DNA of 64,000 bases from Entelurus aequoreus (GCF_033978785.1 NC_084733.1:9467090-9531089), one strand, 5' to 3'; numbered from the stretch's first letter, positions 43,662 through 56,134 are shown. Program-made: numbers and translations. The notes: generated by a model not told the origin, from the letters alone.

Positions 43662-44179
43662 TAAGGGTGTCACAAATAATTGATATATGGATTTATATTC
43701 CTTAGATTCAACTACATCGATCTGTGCTCGGCATGTTTGTCTTTCCGAAGATAGGTATCGATCAAAGATCATTTTAAAAATACATATATCGATTTGATCA
43801 ATACTAGATAAAGGAAAACATTGGATTCAAGAACAGCACACTTTATATGAAGTTTAACACTTTTTTGGATAAGGACGTAAAACATTATTCAAATCTGTTG
43901 GCCCGTCTGCGATGTCATCGCCATCAGTCGGAAAAACAAGAATGGTGGATAGCTATGGTAATTGAGAAAGGTCAGAACTATTATATTTTGAAAGATATAT
44001 ATTTGAGACAATATCGCCATGCAGGTATCTTTTAATGTGCCTTTATTACGGTCTTTTGCGCTTCTCTGCGCCTGACAGGTGCAGCACAGGGCATTCTCTT
44101 TGGCTCAACCCCACCCCTTGCGTGTTTACATAGCTTTCTCTGACACACAACGACGCAACACAAAAAACTTTTTAAAAGA

Positions 44180-44254
44180 AAATGGCGGCTAAGGTGCCAA
44201 CTTCTCGACTCTCGAGAGATGCAATGCTTTGGTCACCAAATGCATTTGGCTATT
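44180..44254 (+). other. possible transposon-borne first exon
   Basis: ATGGCGGCTAAGGTGCC opens a 25-codon frame (MAAKVPTSRLSRDAMLWSPN, AFGYW) that stops across a good splice donor, TATTG|GTGAGTG. It lies inside the degraded hAT-like region, so a transposase leader exon is more likely than a host exon. Confidence 0.3.
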
Positions 44255-45671
44255 GGTGAGTGACTACAGCTTTATTTACAACATACACCAATTTGCTTGA
44301 GAACCTACAGTATATCTCCTTGGAACGACGTTATCACTAATCAAATCTGTTTATGTTGTTCACTTCTGTTAGCGACTTAGCACAGCAGCTGGCAATAGCT
44401 ACTGTTTGCTGCTCGCTCGGTGTGTCAAATGTTTAGCTACTCGTCGGCTTGAAAGTGATTCTCTCCATAGCCCGTGCGGACTAAAATTGCAGCAGCTGGG
44501 TGGCAGCAGAGTAGTTTCAAACTGAACGGCCCGCGGCCTTTATTGCAATGAGCGAGTAGAATCTCCATTTATCCCTACGCACAAGCGTAAGGCTTGAAAC
44601 CTAGCGTTAATGAACAAAATTCACGAAAACTGCTTTGATATAGTAACGGCTAACTAATTACTTTATAAGAATAAGCAACATGTTACGTTACTACTTACAA
44701 CAAAAATAAACCGGAGTACTCCCAACACTGATTATCTAGCCATAAAACATTTAGGCAACCTTAACCACGTTTCGCTTAAGATACCCGTATATCGCCATTC
44801 GGCCTGAAAATACCGGGGTATCAGCTTCGGTTCAAATCGTTCAGCTCTAGTTACAACAAATACAAAAGCGGCAAGACAATAACAAATTTCAACATAATAA
44901 CTTTCAGCAAAAACACAATTACTAAAGCCGCAACAAACACAAACGTCACATAAGACAATATAAAGCCGCAACAAAAATTTAAGCCACAAAGGACGGGACG
45001 GACACAACAGCAGTGACAGCAGAGCAAGTTACGGCGATGGACGAACTTTCTGAACATAGTATATTAGTATTGTTGAAAAAGTAAAAAGGGTTATTACTAA
45101 AAAAGTGGTCACACTTCACTTACATTTCCAACATTATTTATTTAAGGGTTTTCAACTTTCTGTCTCAGGAACTCGGAGAGTTGCTGTCACTTCCGTCCAG
45201 CTTATAGTTGTTTAGTGTTATGTTACTGTGTTGTGACGTTTGCATTTTCTGTGACTTTGCTCAGCTATCGAAGCGGTTTATTAAAATGAGAGTACGGTAG
45301 TAGCAGGTTAAACCACTGCTCATTTAACCTAAAGAGATTTGGTTGTGCTTAATTTTTTATATTTAATACATTTAGCATTTGTATTATTTCTATGTGAAAA
45401 ACAACAATAGAAGCAGCAGGTAAACCTACTGTTCATTCAACCTGAAAAGATGTTGGTTGCACTTTATTTTTGTCAGTTTTGCATTTTATATTGCATTTTT
45501 TTATGTTGAAGTAAAATTGTTGGTTACTGTACTTTTATGGAACATTTCTTGATTATTGAAAATTAGAACAGAATGTACTTCCTCTTGTTAATTTAACCTA
45601 AAGTGTTGGTTGCACTTTATTAAAATAAGATGTGAATGCAATGGCCATTAATTGTTGTTTCCATAACTCAT

Positions 45672-48105
45672 CCATCTTCTTCCGCTTATCCGAGGTCGGG
45701 TCGCGGGGGCAGCAGTCTAAGCAGGGAAGCCCAGACTTCCCTCTCCCCAGCCACTTTGTCCAGCTCCTCCCGGGGTATCCCGAGGCGTTCCCAGGCCAAC
45801 CGGGGACATAGTCTTCCCAACGTGTCCTGGGTCTTCCCCGTGGCCTCCTACCGGTAGGACGTGCCCGAAACACCTCCCTAGAGAGCCGTTTGGGTGGCAT
45901 CCTGACCAGATGCCCCAACCACCTCATCTGGCTCCTCTCGATGTGGAGGAGCAGCGGCTTTACACTGAGCTCCTCCCGGATGACAGAGCTTCTCACCCTA
46001 TCTCTAAGGGAGAGCCCCGCCACCCGGCGGAGGAAGCTCATTTCGGTTGCTTGTACCCGTGATCTTGTCCTTTCGGTCATAACCCAAAGCTCATTACCAT
46101 AGGTGAGGATGGGAACGTAGATCGACCGGTAAATTGAGAGCTTTGCCTTCCGGCTCAGCTCCTTCTTCACCACAACGGATCGATACAGCGTCCGCATTAC
46201 TGAAGACGCCGCACCGATCCGCCTGTCGATCTCACGATCCACTCTTTCCTCACTCGTGAACAAGACTCCGAGGTACTTGAACTCCTCCACTTGGGGCAAG
46301 ATCTCCTCCCCAAACCGGAGATGGCACTCCACCCTTTTCCGGGCGAGAACCATGGATTCGGACTTGGAGGTGCTGATTCTCATCCCAGTCGCTTCACACT
46401 CAGCTGCGAACCGATCCAGCGAGAGCTGAAGATCCTGGCCAGACGAAGCCATCAGGACCACATCATCTGCAAAAAGCAGAGACCTAATCCTGCAGCCACC
46501 AAACCAGATCCCCTCAACGCCTTGACTGCGCCTAGAAATTCTGTCCATAAAAGTTATGAACAGAATCGGTGACAAAGGGCAGCCTTGGCGGAGTCCAACC
46601 CTCACTGGAAACGTGTCCGACTTACTGCCGGCAATGCGGACCAGGCTCTGACACTGATCATACACGGAGCTGACCGCCACAATCAGACAGTCCGTTACCC
46701 CATACTCTCAGAGCACTCCCCACAGGACTTCCCGGGGTACACGGTCAAATGCCTTCTCCAAGTCCACAAAGCACATGTAGACTGGTTGGGCAAACTCCCA
46801 TGCACCCTCAAGGACCCTGCCGAGAGTATAGAGCTGGTCCACAGTTCCACGACCAGGACGAAAACCACACTGTTCCTCCTGAATCCGAGGTTCGACTATC
46901 CGGGGTAGCCTCCTCTCCAGTACACCTGAATAGACCTTACCGGGAAGGCTGAGGAGTGTGATCCCCAATAGTTGGAACACACACTCCGGTTCCCCTTCTT
47001 AAAGAGTGGAACCACCCCCCTGGTCTGCCAATCCAGAGGTACCGCTCTCGATGTCCACGCAATGTTGCAGAGTTTTGTCAACCAAGACAGCCCCACAGCA
47101 TCCAGAGCCTTAAGAAACTCCGGGCAGCTACAGAGGAGCTTTTTAACTACCTCGGCAACCTCAGCCCCAGAAATAGGAGAGCCCTCCACAGATTCACCAG
47201 GCACTGCTTCCTCGTAGGAAGACGTGTTGGTAGGATTGAGGAAGTCTTCGAAGTATTTCCTCCACCGATCCACAACATCCGCAGTCGAGGTCAGCAGAAC
47301 ACCATCCCCACCATACACGGTGTTGACATTGCACTGCATCCCCTTCCTGAGGCGGCGGATGGTGGTCCAGAATCGTTTAGAAGCCGTCTGGATGTCGTTT
47401 TACATGGTTTCCCAGAACTCCTCCCATGTCCGAGTTTTTGCCTCCGCGACCGCTGAAGCCACACACCGCTTGGCTTTTCAGTACTACCTGTCTGCTGCCT
47501 CCGGAGTCCTATGAGCCAAAAGAACACGATAGGACTCTTTCTTCAGCTTGATGACATCCCTCACCGCTGGTGTCCACCAGCGGGTTCTAGGATTACCGTC
47601 ACGACAGGCACCAACCACCTTGTGGCCAAAGCTCCAATCGGTCGCCTCGACAATAGAGGTACGGAACATTGTCCACTCGGACTCAATGTCCAGTGCCTCC
47701 CTCGTGACATGTTCAAAGTTCTTCCGGAGGCGGGAATTGAAACTCTCTCTGGCAGGAGACTCTGCTAGACGTTCCCAGCAGACCCTCACAATGCGTTTGG
47801 GCCTGCCAGGTCTGTCCGGCATCCTCCCCCACCATCGCAGCCAACTCACCACCAGGTGGTGATCGGTAGAAAGCTCCGCCCCTCTCTTCACCTTGAGTGT
47901 CCAAAACATGAGACCGCAAATCCGATGACACAACTACAAAGTCGATCATGGAACTGCGGCCTAAGGTGTCCTGGTGCCAAGTGCACATATGGACACGCTT
48001 ATGTTTGAACATGGTGTTTTTTATGGACAATCTGTGACGTGCACAAAAGTCCAATAACAAAGCACCACTCGGGTTCAGATCCGGGCGGCCATTCTTACCA
48101 ATCAC
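45672..48105 (-). mobile_element. 5'-truncated non-LTR retrotransposon, 15-bp TSD
   Basis: GTTTCCATAACTCAT at 45657-45671 and 48106-48120. Same family as the LINE at 10433-11791 but longer, reaching into the endonuclease domain. The 3' end on the minus strand is GGATAAGCGGAAGAAGATGG without an extended tail. Confidence 0.94.
45690..48105 (-). pseudogene. LINE ORF: endonuclease C-terminal half plus reverse transcriptase, frameshifted
   Basis: From the 5' side: RSSMIDFVVVSSDLRSHVLD and STDHHLVVSWL (the C-terminal His of APE-type endonucleases in SxDHxxV), then linker frames, DWQTRGVVPLFKKGNRSVCS, CGFRPGRGTVDQLYTLGRVL, DLEKAFDRVPREVLWGVL, and a 360-codon frame (46680-45598) with RQGCPLSPILFITFMDRISR, SLLFADDVVLMASS, WLGHLVRMPPKRL and GRPRTRWEDYVPGW. 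At least three frames are used, so it is dead. Compared with the intron copy it differs at scattered residues, indicating independent insertions. Confidence 0.87.
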
Positions 48106-48713
48106 GTTTCCATAACTCATTTATACCTAATTCCTTAGTAAGAAATAACAAGAATATAGTAAATGTCCCCTGTCGTGTTCAGTATCCAGTATTTACTTCA
48201 GTCGCACAGGTTGATTTTTTTCCTGAATCGATTTCAACTTACTGAATCGTTTCAGTCATCGTGTCATTCTAAAAAAATAATATCTTCCCTGAATCCTATC
48301 GGCAACCACAACATCTGAATCCAATTGAAGTACAAACAGGGGTGCAAATTAACACTCGCCAGTCGCCATTTGCGAGCTATTTTTAGATTTGGCGAGTAAA
48401 ATATTTGCCTAACTTGCCACGCTGGCGAGTTGAAAAAGTGAGGTTCACAACAGCAATAATGCAGCGCTTACCGGTACCTAAAGCAACACGGAGATCATTA
48501 TTTTACCAAGCACATATTTGTTGTGATGTCACGTTCGACGTTCCGTAGACTAGTTGCTAAGAGACGGCAGTTAGCTAGCCTAGTAGTTAGCTTAGAGCGC
48601 GCACTACAGGGATATCTCTCAGGCGACAGTCACAGAGTGTACCGGTAACGTTACTCGAGTCTTAATAGCTAACAATCATTCTTCCTAGCCTTAAGCCTAT
48701 AAATCTTATCGTT

Positions 48714-49253
48714 ATGTGGCGCTTCCTGAAACCCATAGCTAAAAAGGCACGGACGGAGGAGGAGGAGGAGGAGGAGGAGGAGGAGGGGGGTCGCGATGCG
48801 AATGCTGCGAAACCCAAACCGACCAGCGCTGGAACTGGGGGGAGAAAGTTTCAGACGAAGTGGCTATACGACGATGCAGGGAAAAAACGCGACTGGCTGA
48901 CTGTCAAGAACAACATCATGTTTTGCACTGTGTGCACAACTTTTGGAAAGGACAAAAAAAGTCAGGCGAGTCACTTTGTTGTGGGCTGCTCCTCGATGAA
49001 AGTTGAAAGTATAATATCACATGAAGGCACTCGCAACCACGACAAAAATATGAAAATAAAGCAAGCCAAGTCTGCCCCACTCCATGAAGCGCCCTCGGTG
49101 CAAGTTCTCACTAAACTCTCGGACGTAAACACCCAGAAGATGAAGCTTCTTTTCCGAAATGCGCACACTCAGTCACTCACTCACTCACTATCTGTCTGTA
49201 TATTTACAGACACCCACCTAGGCTACAGCTCTCACACACCGACACACACTTAG
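48714..49253 (+). pseudogene. hAT transposase N-terminus with TTF-type zinc finger (ZNF862-like)
   Basis: 179-codon ORF: MWRFLKPIAKKARTEE, a run of ten Glu, then GGRKFQTKWLYDDAGKKRDW, NIMFCTVCTTFGKDKK, SHFVVGCSSMKVESIISHEG and TRNHDKNMK. Cys-x2-Cys followed by a distant Cys and His gives the TTF-type finger that binds transposon DNA. Homology ends near LSDVNTQKMKLLFRNAH, after which the frame reads simple (CTCA)n repeats, so the DDE and dimerisation domains are missing. Related fused proteins exist as host genes in vertebrates, but the element ends and target duplication show this copy is a transposon. Confidence 0.85.
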
Positions 49254-49334
49254 CTCTCTCTCACTTACTCACTCACTCACTCACTCACAATGTCACACAC
49301 ACAAAGCTCTTTCTCTCACACACACACACACACG
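49176..49334. repeat. (CTCA)n and (CA)n simple repeats
   Basis: Blocks of CACTCACTCACTCA and CACACACACACA within the hAT. They replace the middle of the transposase gene. Confidence 0.85.
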
Positions 49335-50247
49335 GGGAGGGGCGGTGAAGTTCTGAGACGTTAATTTTTTCTATATATGTTAATCTGATGTTCTTTCATT
49401 AATGTTCTTTCATTATTTATATCCAGACAATGTTGGCAACAGATTTAATATTTTTTTCCTATATTTTTTGTAGCAAGCAGTTCACGGTCAATCAGACTTG
49501 CATATTACTTTTATTTTATTGAATGCAGATATTTTTTAATGTTTAAATGTAAAAAAATTAATGTAAATATCCAGACAATGTTGAAAAATATTTAACTATT
49601 TCTTTATTCTTTGTAGCAATCAATGCACTGTAAAACTTGTATATTACTTAAATTTTATTGAATACAGATCTTTTAAAATCTTATCTGCACTGCATCATGC
49701 GTCCTGCTTCTAGTTTCATAGGATAGTAAAAAAAAGAATCTATATACTCTATATACTATACTGTGGCCCCTGGTTGGTTGTAGAATTGGTTTTAATGTGA
49801 CGTGAACACTTCTACATGGCGGAATACAATGGTAAAGGAAATAGTTTGTTTTGGCATTTGGCGAGTAAAAAATATGGTTGGCGAGTATGTTTTTTCACCT
49901 ACTAGCCACTTGGCGAGTTGGTCAAAAAGTTAGTTTGCACCCCTGAGTACAAACGAACCGTTACACACCTAATCAATCAAGCTTTCAATAGTAATTAAAT
50001 TCAGTGGGGTCATGAGAAACGGTCTTTCCCCTAGGGGGATCATGGCAAAAAATAGTTGAGAAGCATTGGTTTATGACAAGCAGTCCTGCATAAAGAAATT
50101 ACAGATGCCTTCATGCACAGCTTGATTTGTACTGACTAAAAAAATGTAACCTTACTTTGTGGAAACTGTAAAGGACAACCATTTATAAGGATTTATATAG
50201 AGTATCTGTATTTTTTGGTAACCGTACCTAATTGGATCGGTCTAAGA

Positions 50248-51496
50248 CAGAGGTCGGCAACCTTTACCACTCAAAGAGCCATTTTGACCAGTTTCACAAA
50301 TTAAAGAAAACAATGGGAGCCACAAAACTCTTTTGAAATTTCAAATGAAATAACACTACATACAAAGTTTTTTTTTGTTTTGTGCTATGTATAAACCAGG
50401 GGTTTCAAACACGCAGCCCGCATCTTAACATGAAAATTTTATGTTAGTGCGGACCACAAGTTTTATATGAATGGCGCTTGACAGCGTCATACTTGCCAAA
50501 CCTCCCGATTTTACCGGGAGATCCCCGAAATTTAAGTCCACTTTTCTCTCGAATGTCTGCTGATTTTCACCCTATCAACAATAATAGTGCCCTCTTCAAC
50601 CAGCATTGACAACGTGCCAATCCATGTACATGTTGTATGCTGCTTCAGCTTGCACATGTACGTGACAGCAAGGCATACTTGGTCCACAGCCATACAGGTT
50701 ACACTGACGGTGGAGATAAAGAACTTTAACTCGCTTACTAATATGCGCCACACTGTGAACCCACACCAAACAAGAATGACAAACACATTTCGGGAGAACA
50801 TCTGCACTGTAACACAACATTAACACAACAGAACAAATACCCAGAATCCCATGCATCCCTAACTCTTCCGGGCTACATTATACACCCCCGCCCACCAAAC
50901 CACGCCCCCCCCAACCCTGCCTCCCACACATCAACCCCTCCCTCCCTCCGTGCGTCGGTTGAGGTGGGCGGGGTTTGGTGGTAGCGGGGGTGTATAATGT
51001 AGCCCGGAAGAGTTAGGGATGCATGGGATTCTGGGTATTTCTTCTGTTGTGTTTATGTTGTGTTACAGTGCGGATGTTCTCCCGAAATGTGTTTGTCATT
51101 CTTGTTTGGTGTGGGTTCACAGTGTGGCGCATATTAGTAAGAGTGTTAAAGTTGTTTATATCGCTACCGTTAGTGTAACCTGTATGGCTGTGGAACAAGT
51201 ATGCCTTGCTGTCACATATGTGTGCAGGCAGAAGCTGCATACAACATGTACCTGGACTGGCACGTTGATACTGTTGGCTGTAGAGGGCGCTAAAAGCTGT
51301 GTCATCACAGCATCCCCTTATTGTATTTGACAGGGTGAAAATCTGAAAATAATTGCCCCGGGAGATTACTGGGAGAGGCACTGAAATCCGGAAGTCTCCC
51401 GGGTAAATCGGGAAGGTTGGCAAGTATGCAGTTGAGCCGCATCAGAGTGGTCAAAGAGCCGCATGCGGCTCCGGAGCCGCGGGTTGCTGACCCCTG
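50248..51496. mobile_element. hAT element, TSD GTCTAAGA
   Basis: Exact GTCTAAGA at 50240-50247 and 51497-51504. Ends CAGAGGTCGGCAACC and GGGTTGCTGACCCCTG. AAGAGCCGCATGCGGCTC subterminal sequence is typical of a Charlie-like hAT. Contains the foldback at 50488-51428. Confidence 0.94.
50488..51428. repeat. long inverted (foldback) repeat, copy 2
   Basis: CATACTTGCCAAACCTCCCG at the left and its inverse CGGGAAGGTTGGCAAGTATG-like sequence at the right. Arms about 50590-50890 and 50985-51290 pair closely (TGACAAACACATTTCGGGAG against CTCCCGAAATGTGTTTGTCA). The transcript would form a long hairpin. Confidence 0.9.
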
Positions 51497-51504
51497 GTCT
51501 AAGA

Positions 51505-52774
51505 GGAGTGTTAAGATTTTAGACAAATAATACAATAATACTATCAGTATTGTTTTTAATCCAGCTGACCATCGTAAATATGACACGCTGTCACATTCAC
51601 TTCAGGTGCCGTTGCTACGCATAAACAAGACATGGGTGGGATCTGATAATTAACTTGGAACAATCACAAACAAGCAAGCAACACCACACAAAAGTTTGTA
51701 ACAACAATATTTCCTCCTCAAAAGTCCCTGAAAGTCACGCACGCTAATGAGAGTTAGTGTCAGTTTGAGCTTTACTCACAACTCATCATTGATCCAATAA
51801 TCCACAGGCCAATATTAATCCACTCAAATAAGTGAACATTTTAAAGAATTCTAATAATCCATAAAGTTGCTCTGAAGCAACATAGCGTTTGCTGACAGGT
51901 CTCTAGTCGCTGCCACACCTAACAAATGTTTTTTTTACGTGAAAACAAATTTGAGTTATTGCTTGTATTCCGACATGTGACTTGTTCCCGGAAGTGGAAA
52001 CCTGGAGCGGAGGCAGGCAGCATGTCTGCTATATGGATGTACTTGAATATATCTGAGATACGCTCGCGGACAACGATGTACAACATGTGCAATGCGCAAA
52101 TATTGCCTGGGTCTAACATGCCAGAGGCTGTTTACCTTGGAGATCAGTCGCGATTTTTGTAAGACGAGAGCTTCCCCTAAAATATATTTTAAAAAGTGGT
52201 CAAATATGTACAGTATGTTTGTGTTTACATTTCATTCACTAGATATGCCCTACAATGATTTAAACTTTTGTTCAGAATCAGCTACTTTTGAGACAGCTAA
52301 CGAGATTGTCTTCTGATTCATTTGGAGCATAAAGTGGTTTGTTCCACTGCAGCCAAGCTAGACAATCATTGGATGAATGCTCAGCTTTGTCCTGCCCACA
52401 GATGCCAAGTGTCTCTAGAAGTGAATGAGAAGTGGGAACCGGGCTACCGCATGATAATTGAATGAGCTGTCTGAGGCTGCATGCCTTTTTGAATGACAAC
52501 AAAATGAGCGAATCAAGTTTCATTCTATTGTTCTGAGTTGATATGGAGAATTTTACAATCCTGTAAGTGGCCTTTCCTTTGTAAAACCTTTGTATATATT
52601 TTATTTGTTGTTGGAGACTGCACTTGTGTTTAGGGAGTAGGTGAAAATGAGCTTTCCCTACTAAAAAGACCAACAACTGCCACTGGTATAGGACCTGTGT
52701 TACAATTTATTTTAGCCTTTTTAAAGATTATACTGTATTAGCCTCATAGCCTATTGTACAAATTATACAATGCA
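51505..52774. other. no gene seen
   Basis: Mixed AT-rich sequence. A 132-codon minus frame (52676-52278) matches no family I know and has no coding context. Confidence 0.35.
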
Positions 52775-52873
52775 TAGGGCTGGACAATGTGGACCAAAAC
52801 TGGATATCCTGGTATTTTTAGGCCGAATGGCAACATACGGTATATACCGGTATCTTGAACAAAACGTGCACAG
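52775..52873. mobile_element. left end of a hAT-like element
   Basis: TAGGGCTGGACAATGTGGAC followed by GTATATACCGGTATCTTGAA. A matching right end (rc TAAGGCTGGACGATATGGCT) exists at 60345-60380, but the flanks do not match, so these may be two separate copies. Confidence 0.4.
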
Positions 52874-53900
52874 TAGGGCTGGGCGATATGGCCTTTTTTT
52901 AATATCTCAAAATTTTTAGGGCATATCGCGATACACGATATATATCTCGATATTTTGCCTTAGCCTTGAATTAACACTTAATGCATAGAATCACAGCAGT
53001 ATGATGATTCTATGTGTCTACATTAAAACATTCTTGTTCATACTGCATTAATATATGCTCATTTTAAACTTTCAGGCAGAGAAGGAAATCACATCTAAGT
53101 CAATTTACCAAAACTGTATTTATTAAACTGTTATTAAGCAGTGGCACAAACATTCATGTCATTTCCAAAACAGAAAGTGCAAGATTGTCAGAGACATTTT
53201 AACACAAGCTATTAGTGCACTTTTGTGCATGGTGTCACTAAGATGACATATCAAAACAACACTAAATTAAAGTGCACTTTTTGTACACAACGCCACTACA
53301 ATAGTTTAAAACATGATGTCACACAAGATATTTCAATAAGTGTCAAATAAAAATTAGCTCAAATAGTGTTTGTCCTTCGCTATGTGGTAGGTTACTGCGG
53401 ACATGATCTCCTTTTGTTGTTGACTCTTTTTTTCATACGGTGTTGATGTGGAAATGTTTGCCTGGGCATTTTGATGGTGTGGCACCGAATGGAGATGTTG
53501 ACATGCGGAGTAAGCACTCTTCATTGTCTAGCAGGTGACTTTTCAAATGATGCTACATATTAGCAATAATGCTACTTTTTGTAGAAACGCTTATGCCCCA
53601 CACTTGACAAATTACGGTTGTCTGTTCGACATATTCCCACTTGAAGCCAAACCACCGCCAGACGATGGACCCCCTGCTGTTTTTCTTGGGAATTCATTCT
53701 TCCTTCATTTGTTACCAGATTCGCACCTTCTTTCTCTCGTATTACCACTCGCATCACAGCTAACGTTACCCATGCCGCTACCTCTGTGCTCTGCGAGGGC
53801 GTATACGTATGTGACGTATGACGTGACAGTATTTCACGTCATATCGCACAGAGACAAACCCGCGATATATCGCGTATATCGATTTATCGCCCAGCCCTAG
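52874..53900. mobile_element. hAT-like MITE 'TAGGGCTGGGCGATAT', copy 1
   Basis: Ends TAGGGCTGGGCGATATGGCC (starting about 52872) and TATCGCCCAGCCCTA. The interior aligns in reverse to 62882-63782 (for example CATAGAATCACAGCAGTATG). No clean target duplication at this copy. Confidence 0.82.
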
Positions 53901-54411
53901 TGCTTAAAGTTGCTTAAGTGTTTTATGGTTGGATAATCAGTGTTGAGTACTCAGATTATTTTGGTTGTAAGTAGTAACGTGATGTGTTGTTTATTCTTAT
54001 AAAGTAATTAGTTAGTCGTTACTATGTCAAAGTAGTTTTCGTCCATTTTGTTTATTAACGTTAGGTTATAGCCTCACGGGGATAGATGGAGCTTCACTGC
54101 AGTGAAGGCCACTGGCTGTTTAGTTTGAAACTACTCTTCAGCCACCTAGCTGCTGCACGAGGTTGGTCAGCACAGGCTATGGGGAGAGGCACATTTGAAC
54201 AGAGGAGTAGCTAAACATTTGACACGTCACACACCGAGTGAGCAGCACCGATATATTTTTAAACAAGATATGAATTAAGAAAATATCGTAATATCGATAT
54301 AATTTTTTTCACGTTTAAATGACCAAACGCCGCTTATTTGTTGTGTTCTTTGTTCTCCCCCGCAACACTCCATGAGCTATTAAACCCCTTTCCTTCCTCC
54401 TTCCAAGACAG
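53901..54411. other. degraded hAT-related sequence
   Basis: 54100-54240 is an inverted match to 44390-44530 (GTTTGAAACTACTC, ACACACCGAGTGAGCAGC), so it is a fragment of the same degraded hAT-like family. No gene. Confidence 0.45.
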
Positions 54412-54412
54412 T

Positions 54413-56132
54413 GGTTCTTAACCTTGTTGGAGGTACCGAACCCCACCAGTTTCATATGCGCATTCACCGAACCCTTCTTTAGTGAAAAATAAAATGTTCT
54501 TTGGTCAAAGTTTTGCATGGATTATCTTTAAAAAAGCATCTTTAATTCGTTCTCTGACCGTCTCTTCAGGAAGCGCCGTTTTGTGGACGGTTTTATTTAC
54601 ATGCCTCCACTTCGACTGTGTCTTCTCCCCGTCAGCCACGTTGTAGTTTTTTGTGCTTCCATATCGAGTTTACTGACAGATATAAGTTTAAACTATATGC
54701 TACTTTGTATTACAAATGGCAAAGGCAGAGTATGCATGTCAATGTACGAGCCAGTCTGCCTCACAACAAGAGGATAGAGAAAAAGAAGGAACTTATTGAC
54801 TACAACGTGGCGGACTGAGGCTGTTTGGGTAAAACTTTACCTTATAAGTTATCCGCTGGCGTCACCAATGGGTAAAACCTTACAAATTGGGCAAATTTCA
54901 AACATCTCGTTTGGAGGAAGTATGAAGGAAGGCGAGGTTGTTTTATAAATATCTCCACCGTGTCTTCATAGCTTCTTTTTCCAAATTTTCGGGACCAATA
55001 CAGATCGCAATTACACAAAAACAGATACCAATTGGTAAGAAAAAAATGTTTTGCATAGTAGCTACTCTTTTAGAGGCAAGGCACCTCATGGATTTATCAT
55101 ATGTCTATCTTAAGGGCTGAGAGAATATGGTACGAAGTGGACATTCAGGCCAAGCACAATGCACAAAGGCAATGCAATACTAAAATACTTTGTTTCCAAA
55201 GTTATATCTTATTTTAAAAAGGGATTCATGGTGCAGCAATTGTCGACGTAAAAATATTGTCTTTTTTGAATGCACAATAAACTGTGAAAAGCTAAACAGT
55301 GATAAAAAAGAAGTGTGGTTCTAAGCGAACCTTCAAACGGAAAATAGATCAGATCGGAGAATGTCCTTGTGGTTTGTGCAGCCCATTGAGACATTTGTGG
55401 TTAAGGGCTATATAAATAATCTTTGATTGATTGAAAACCGCATGAAACAAATGTCTGTAATTCTCAAGACATCATCAAAGTCTGAAAGCAACTGAACTTC
55501 TTCATTGTTGACGATTTTTTACCTTTATTAATTTCAGATTTTAAATTCATACCTGAAGAGGCCTTTTGGATTTAAGGTCAAATGTCTTCAATAAATTGAA
55601 AAAACATTTTGTAGTAACGGTCAACCATTATAATCAACAAAGTAGTCCAGTTACCATTGATTAAACAGAGGACAAATGTTTTTAAGTCTACCTTTGTCCG
55701 GTGACTTATTCACTGAATTTGTAAACATAAACAAAAAGAAAAAAAAGGCATTTAATGAAAATGAAGATCTAATTTTTTTAGTATCGATCTGACCCCTCTG
55801 GTATTGAAACCACCGGGTGGGTTATGGATCCTTCTGTCCTCCACTCACATGTACACATGGCCGCAACACAACAAAAGAGAACAGCTGTGGCTATATCATC
55901 GTCTCTCTGGACTCCTAATAACTACTTGTTAATTTCCTGTTAATAACTGCATACTTTCTACTGTGACATTGTTCCAGCTACACTTCTTAAAGTTTGCAAG
56001 GACCCTTTGTCTTGTGTAGTTTAGCAGCTAGCTTAGCGATTACCATGCCTTCTTGTTTGCTTCTGCTTGCTGTTACTCTGTGTGTAAAATGTGTGGCCTT
56101 GACCTTCTGTGATCTTCTACTTGTAAGAAAGG
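54413..56132. other. hAT left end and L2 tail fragments, no gene
   Basis: A hAT-type end CAGTGGTTCTTAACCTTGTT starts at 54413, and a related sequence CCGAACCCTTC follows, but the right end was not found. 55366-55435 is an L2 tail (GGCTATATAAATAATC, TTGATTGATTGA). The rest is unrecognised. Confidence 0.4.
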
Positions 56133-56134
56133 TA

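Larger units (their letters stand above)
48337..49945 (+). mobile_element. hAT element with TTF-type zinc-finger ORF, TSD AGTACAAA
   Basis: Exact AGTACAAA at 48329-48336 and 49946-49953. Ends CAGGGGTGCAAATTAAC and (rc) CAGGGGTGCAAACTAAC. Subterminal TTGGCGAGTAAAAT repeats at both ends. 1609 bp with the catalytic part deleted. Confidence 0.95.
43662..49968. mobile_element. degraded hAT-like element carrying a LINE and a second hAT
   Basis: Begins TAAGGGTGTCACAAAT and ends AACGGTTACACACCTA-like sequence; the flanks share only ATCAA. Internal stretches match a second copy at 61693-62520 (ATCTGTGCTCGGCA, GATAGGTATCGATC, TATGAAGTTTAACACTTTT, CTCTTGTTAATTTAACCTAA). Nested inside are the LINE at 45672 and the hAT at 48337. 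Confidence 0.5.

Noticed and set aside
47511..47862. Plus-strand frames of 85-104 codons
   Set aside because: They are antisense to the endonuclease/linker region of the minus-strand LINE.
48714..49253. Host zinc-finger gene
   Set aside because: It lies inside a hAT with exact target duplications and matched ends, and it lacks the rest of the protein.
52278..52676. 132-codon minus-strand frame as a host exon
   Set aside because: No homology that I can recognise, no supported splice sites, and composition like the surrounding noncoding DNA.
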